Assembly: GCA_964522165.1 (NCBI GenBank)
Contig: CAZFVV010000015.1
Span: 1-64,000, forward strand
DNA length: 64,000 nucleotides
Direction of reading: 5' to 3'
Source of the DNA: JABWBP01 sp964522165
GTDB taxonomy: Bacteria > Calditrichota > Calditrichia > RBG-13-44-9 > J075
Shown: in pieces, positions 62,458-64,000 of the stretch
Layout: the number at the start of each line of letters is the position of its first letter
Numbering within the stretch: position 1 is the stretch's first letter
Translations under genes and position numbers: made by a program
Notes under the pieces: generated by a model
Databases searched by the model: none
Seen by the model: the letters and a program-made list of their open reading frames with translations, nothing else
Told to the model about the DNA's origin: nothing

Positions 62458-63723
62458 ATGAAAAAGCTGGCCTTGTTCGTTGCAATTTTGTATTCCCTGG
62501 CAACCATGCCGGCAACCGCGCAGCAGTGCCTCATCCCCATGGATTTTGTGCAAACCGATCACCTGAAAGCTTACGGAATCGCGTACTGGAGCCTCAGCCG
62601 GGGCGTGAACGTGGAGTGGCTGCTCAATTACCGCGCCGGCTCGTTTTTGATGCCGGTCTTCCCGGGGCTGGAAGGAGAGTGCCGGATCCGGGGGGTGAAA
62701 TACGAAATCATTGGCGCAGGGGAGGTCAATTCCATCTATGCGACTATCGAATCGGAGAATATGGAGCGGGTGTTGTTAGAAAAGGCTCCCAAGGTGGCTA
62801 TCTACACCCCGCCGAACAAACAGCCCTGGGATGACGCGGTCACCCTGGCGCTCGCCTACGCGGAAATTCCTTACGGAACCGTGTACGATGAAGAAGTGCT
62901 GCAAGGTAAACTCAGCGATTACGACTGGCTGCACCTCCACCACGAGGATTTTACCGGGCAGTACGGGAAATTCTACGGCGCTTTCCGCAACGCCGCCTGG
63001 TACCAGGAAGAGGTGCGGGTGAACGAAGCTATGGCCGCCAAATTAGGCTTTCGCAGCGTTTCGGAGCTAAAAAAAGCCGTGGGGCGGGCGATTAAGGAAT
63101 ATGTCCTCGAAGGCGGTTTCGTGTTTGCGATGTGCTCCGCCACCGACGCGCTGGACATCGCCCTGGCCGCCGAAGGGGTGGATATTGTCGATGTGCCTTT
63201 CGACGGAAACCCGCCCCAGCCCGATTATCAGCAGCGACTGGATTATTCCAGATGCCTCGCTTTCGAGAATTTCAAGCTCTACACCGATCCCAATCTCTAC
63301 GAATTTTCCGACATCGACATTCCCCCCAGCTTTGCGCCGCGCATCCGAGATCCGGAGTCGGACTATTTCAGCCTCTTTGAATTTTCCGCCAAGTACGATC
63401 CCGTACCCACCATGCTCACCCAGAATCACGTGGACGTGGTGAAGGGATTCATGGGCCAGACCACCATGTTCAATCGCCGCTTTATCAAACCCCCGGTGGT
63501 GATTATGGGGGAAGTGCCGGGCAGCGACGAGGTGCGCTACATTCACGGCAATCTCGGCAAGGGAACCTTCACTTTTTACGGCGGGCACGATCCGGAAGAT
63601 TACACCCATGCGGTCGGCGATCCCCCCACCCAGTTGGAGCTGCACAAAAACTCTCCCGGCTACCGGCTGATTTTGAACAACATCCTCTTCCCCGCGGCGA
63701 AGAAGAAGAAGCTGAAAACTTGA
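62458..63723 (+). CDS. secreted 'asparagine synthetase B-like' protein, true function unknown
   Basis: A 421-residue protein with a signal peptide (MKKLALFVAILYSLATMPATAQQ). It resembles a family from FCB bacteria that is often labelled asparagine synthetase B; LIPMDFVQTDHLKAYGIAYWSL and NVEWLLNYRAGSF are typical. I see no Ntn-type Cys2 or PP-loop of real AsnB, so the label is misleading. A central part (YDWLHLHHEDFTGQYGKFYG, GGFVFAMCSATDALDIAL) looks like a class I amidotransferase-like fold with Cys in AMCSAT. The start is taken at 62458, where the signal peptide begins; 62383 would add repeat-encoded residues. It pairs with the TPR gene. Confidence 0.8.
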   Translation: MKKLALFVAILYSLATMPATAQQCLIPMDFVQTDHLKAYGIAYWSLSRGVNVEWLLNYRAGSFLMPVFPGLEGECRIRGVKYEIIGAGEVNSIYATIESENMERVLLEKAPKVAIYTPPNKQPWDDAVTLALAYAEIPYGTVYDEEVLQGKLSDYDWLHLHHEDFTGQYGKFYGAFRNAAWYQEEVRVNEAMAAKLGFRSVSELKKAVGRAIKEYVLEGGFVFAMCSATDALDIALAAEGVDIVDVPFDGNPPQPDYQQRLDYSRCLAFENFKLYTDPNLYEFSDIDIPPSFAPRIRDPESDYFSLFEFSAKYDPVPTMLTQNHVDVVKGFMGQTTMFNRRFIKPPVVIMGEVPGSDEVRYIHGNLGKGTFTFYGGHDPEDYTHAVGDPPTQLELHKNSPGYRLILNNILFPAAKKKKLKT

Positions 63724-63831
63724 GCGGCGGCGCAAGCGCGGGAAGAAATGCGGGAAACGTGAAGCGGGGTGCGGAGGAATGTGAAGCGTAAGACGCAATA
63801 AACAACCTTCGAGGCCATTGCCTTTCCCTCC

Positions 63832-64000
63832 TCACGTTTCCGCGGGAACGATCTCCAGAACCATCAGCTTGCTGCGGCGAAGAATTTTCAGGTGCGCTTT
63901 TACGCCGGCCGGCGTGCGGGCCAGGAGCTTGTGCAGCTCGTCGATGCCGGTTACCGTTTTCCCATCGAAACCGACGATCACGTCACCCTCCTGTACCGCG
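63832..64000 (-). CDS. C-terminal end of a PDZ protease (HtrA/DegP-like), partial
   Basis: Only the last 55 codons are present; the gene continues past the window end. The frame VQEGDVIVGFDGKTVTGIDEL followed by HKLLARTPAG and ILRRSKLMVLEIVPAE is the second half of a PDZ domain as found at the C-terminus of trypsin-like (S1C) periplasmic proteases. The protease domain itself is outside the window, so the assignment rests on the PDZ part alone. It is convergent with the asparagine-synthetase-B-like gene. Confidence 0.75.
   Translation of the reverse strand, partial: AVQEGDVIVGFDGKTVTGIDELHKLLARTPAGVKAHLKILRRSKLMVLEIVPAET

Noticed and set aside
62458..63723. True asparagine synthetase
   Set aside because: There is a signal peptide, no N-terminal nucleophile Cys and no SGGxDS ATP-pyrophosphatase loop; the name is only a historical label for the family.
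1..64000. tRNA, rRNA, riboswitch or prophage genes
   Set aside because: No cloverleaf with a T-loop GTTCGA consensus, no rRNA signature, no recognisable aptamer core and no phage structural or integrase gene was seen on reading both strands.

Overview
The window looks like a chromosome piece from an uncultured bacterium of the FCB side of the tree (Calditrichota/KSB1- or Ignavibacteria-like). This placement is inferred from gene content: a secreted M28 peptidase with a FlgD/T9SS-type C-terminal module, BshC (bacillithiol synthesis), DUF3857 transglutaminase-like proteins, a PIG-L deacetylase next to a sodium:solute symporter, a short 'asparagine synthetase B-like' secreted protein, and many secreted peptidases. 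No rRNA, tRNA, CRISPR array or phage gene was seen. About 43 protein genes are supported, including two cut by the window edges (a DUF523 protein at 1-409 and a PDZ/HtrA-like end at 63832-64000). A 100-N scaffold gap at 39694-39793 is an assembly artefact: its flanks are the same 55 bases, and removing 155 bases restores one symporter gene.

Layout. 1-5.5 kb: DUF523 protein, small secreted protein, STAS protein, membrane-anchored coiled-coil protein, and an ABC exporter pair. 6-13.4 kb: the most unusual locus, a 1733-residue dikinase-like protein whose phosphohistidine domain precedes its ATP-grasp domain (the order found in glucan water dikinases). It overlaps by 14 bases a malic enzyme-phosphotransacetylase fusion that has lost several catalytic residues. 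13.7-25 kb: secreted M28 and S9 peptidases, FkbM methyltransferase, Na+/H+ antiporter, TatD, GT9 glycosyltransferase, SLC13-type transporter. 25.1-27.4 kb: a divergent methyltransferase/GlxA-type regulator pair, possibly acquired. 27.5-38.5 kb: M14 peptidase, dGTPase-like protein, CtpA protease, hydroxyacid dehydrogenase, DJ-1-like protein without the usual cysteine, LOG-like protein, GalT, and a glycogen-synthase-like protein lacking key substrate-binding residues. 38.5-49 kb: small membrane protein, DUF4926, the PIG-L / 50-residue membrane protein / symporter cluster, DUF2007, and two DUF3857 paralogues, one without a transglutaminase cysteine. 49.7-64 kb: SDR epimerase, PEGA protein, BshC, a DUF6930/DUF7309-type protein, LepA, two tandem signal peptidases, HemW, TPR protein, asparagine-synthetase-B-like protein, and the end of a PDZ protease.

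The strongest signal not explained by genes is in the spacers. Many carry short 'word' repeats with a period of 7 or 8 bases, usually as an array in one orientation followed by an array of its reverse complement, so that the transcript could fold into a hairpin. The word differs from spacer to spacer, but some words recur: the GCGTAAT family four times, a TGTTnnnG octamer at least twice, and a TGGCTGAA octamer twice. One array lies in frame inside the dikinase gene and another lies between the TPR stop and the signal peptide of the next gene. They recall the short tandemly repeated repetitive (STRR) sequences of cyanobacteria, with the added feature of inversion. A separate 225-bp hairpin-rich element with terminal inverted repeats (29486-29710), with a decayed relative at 13468-13638, looks like a MITE.
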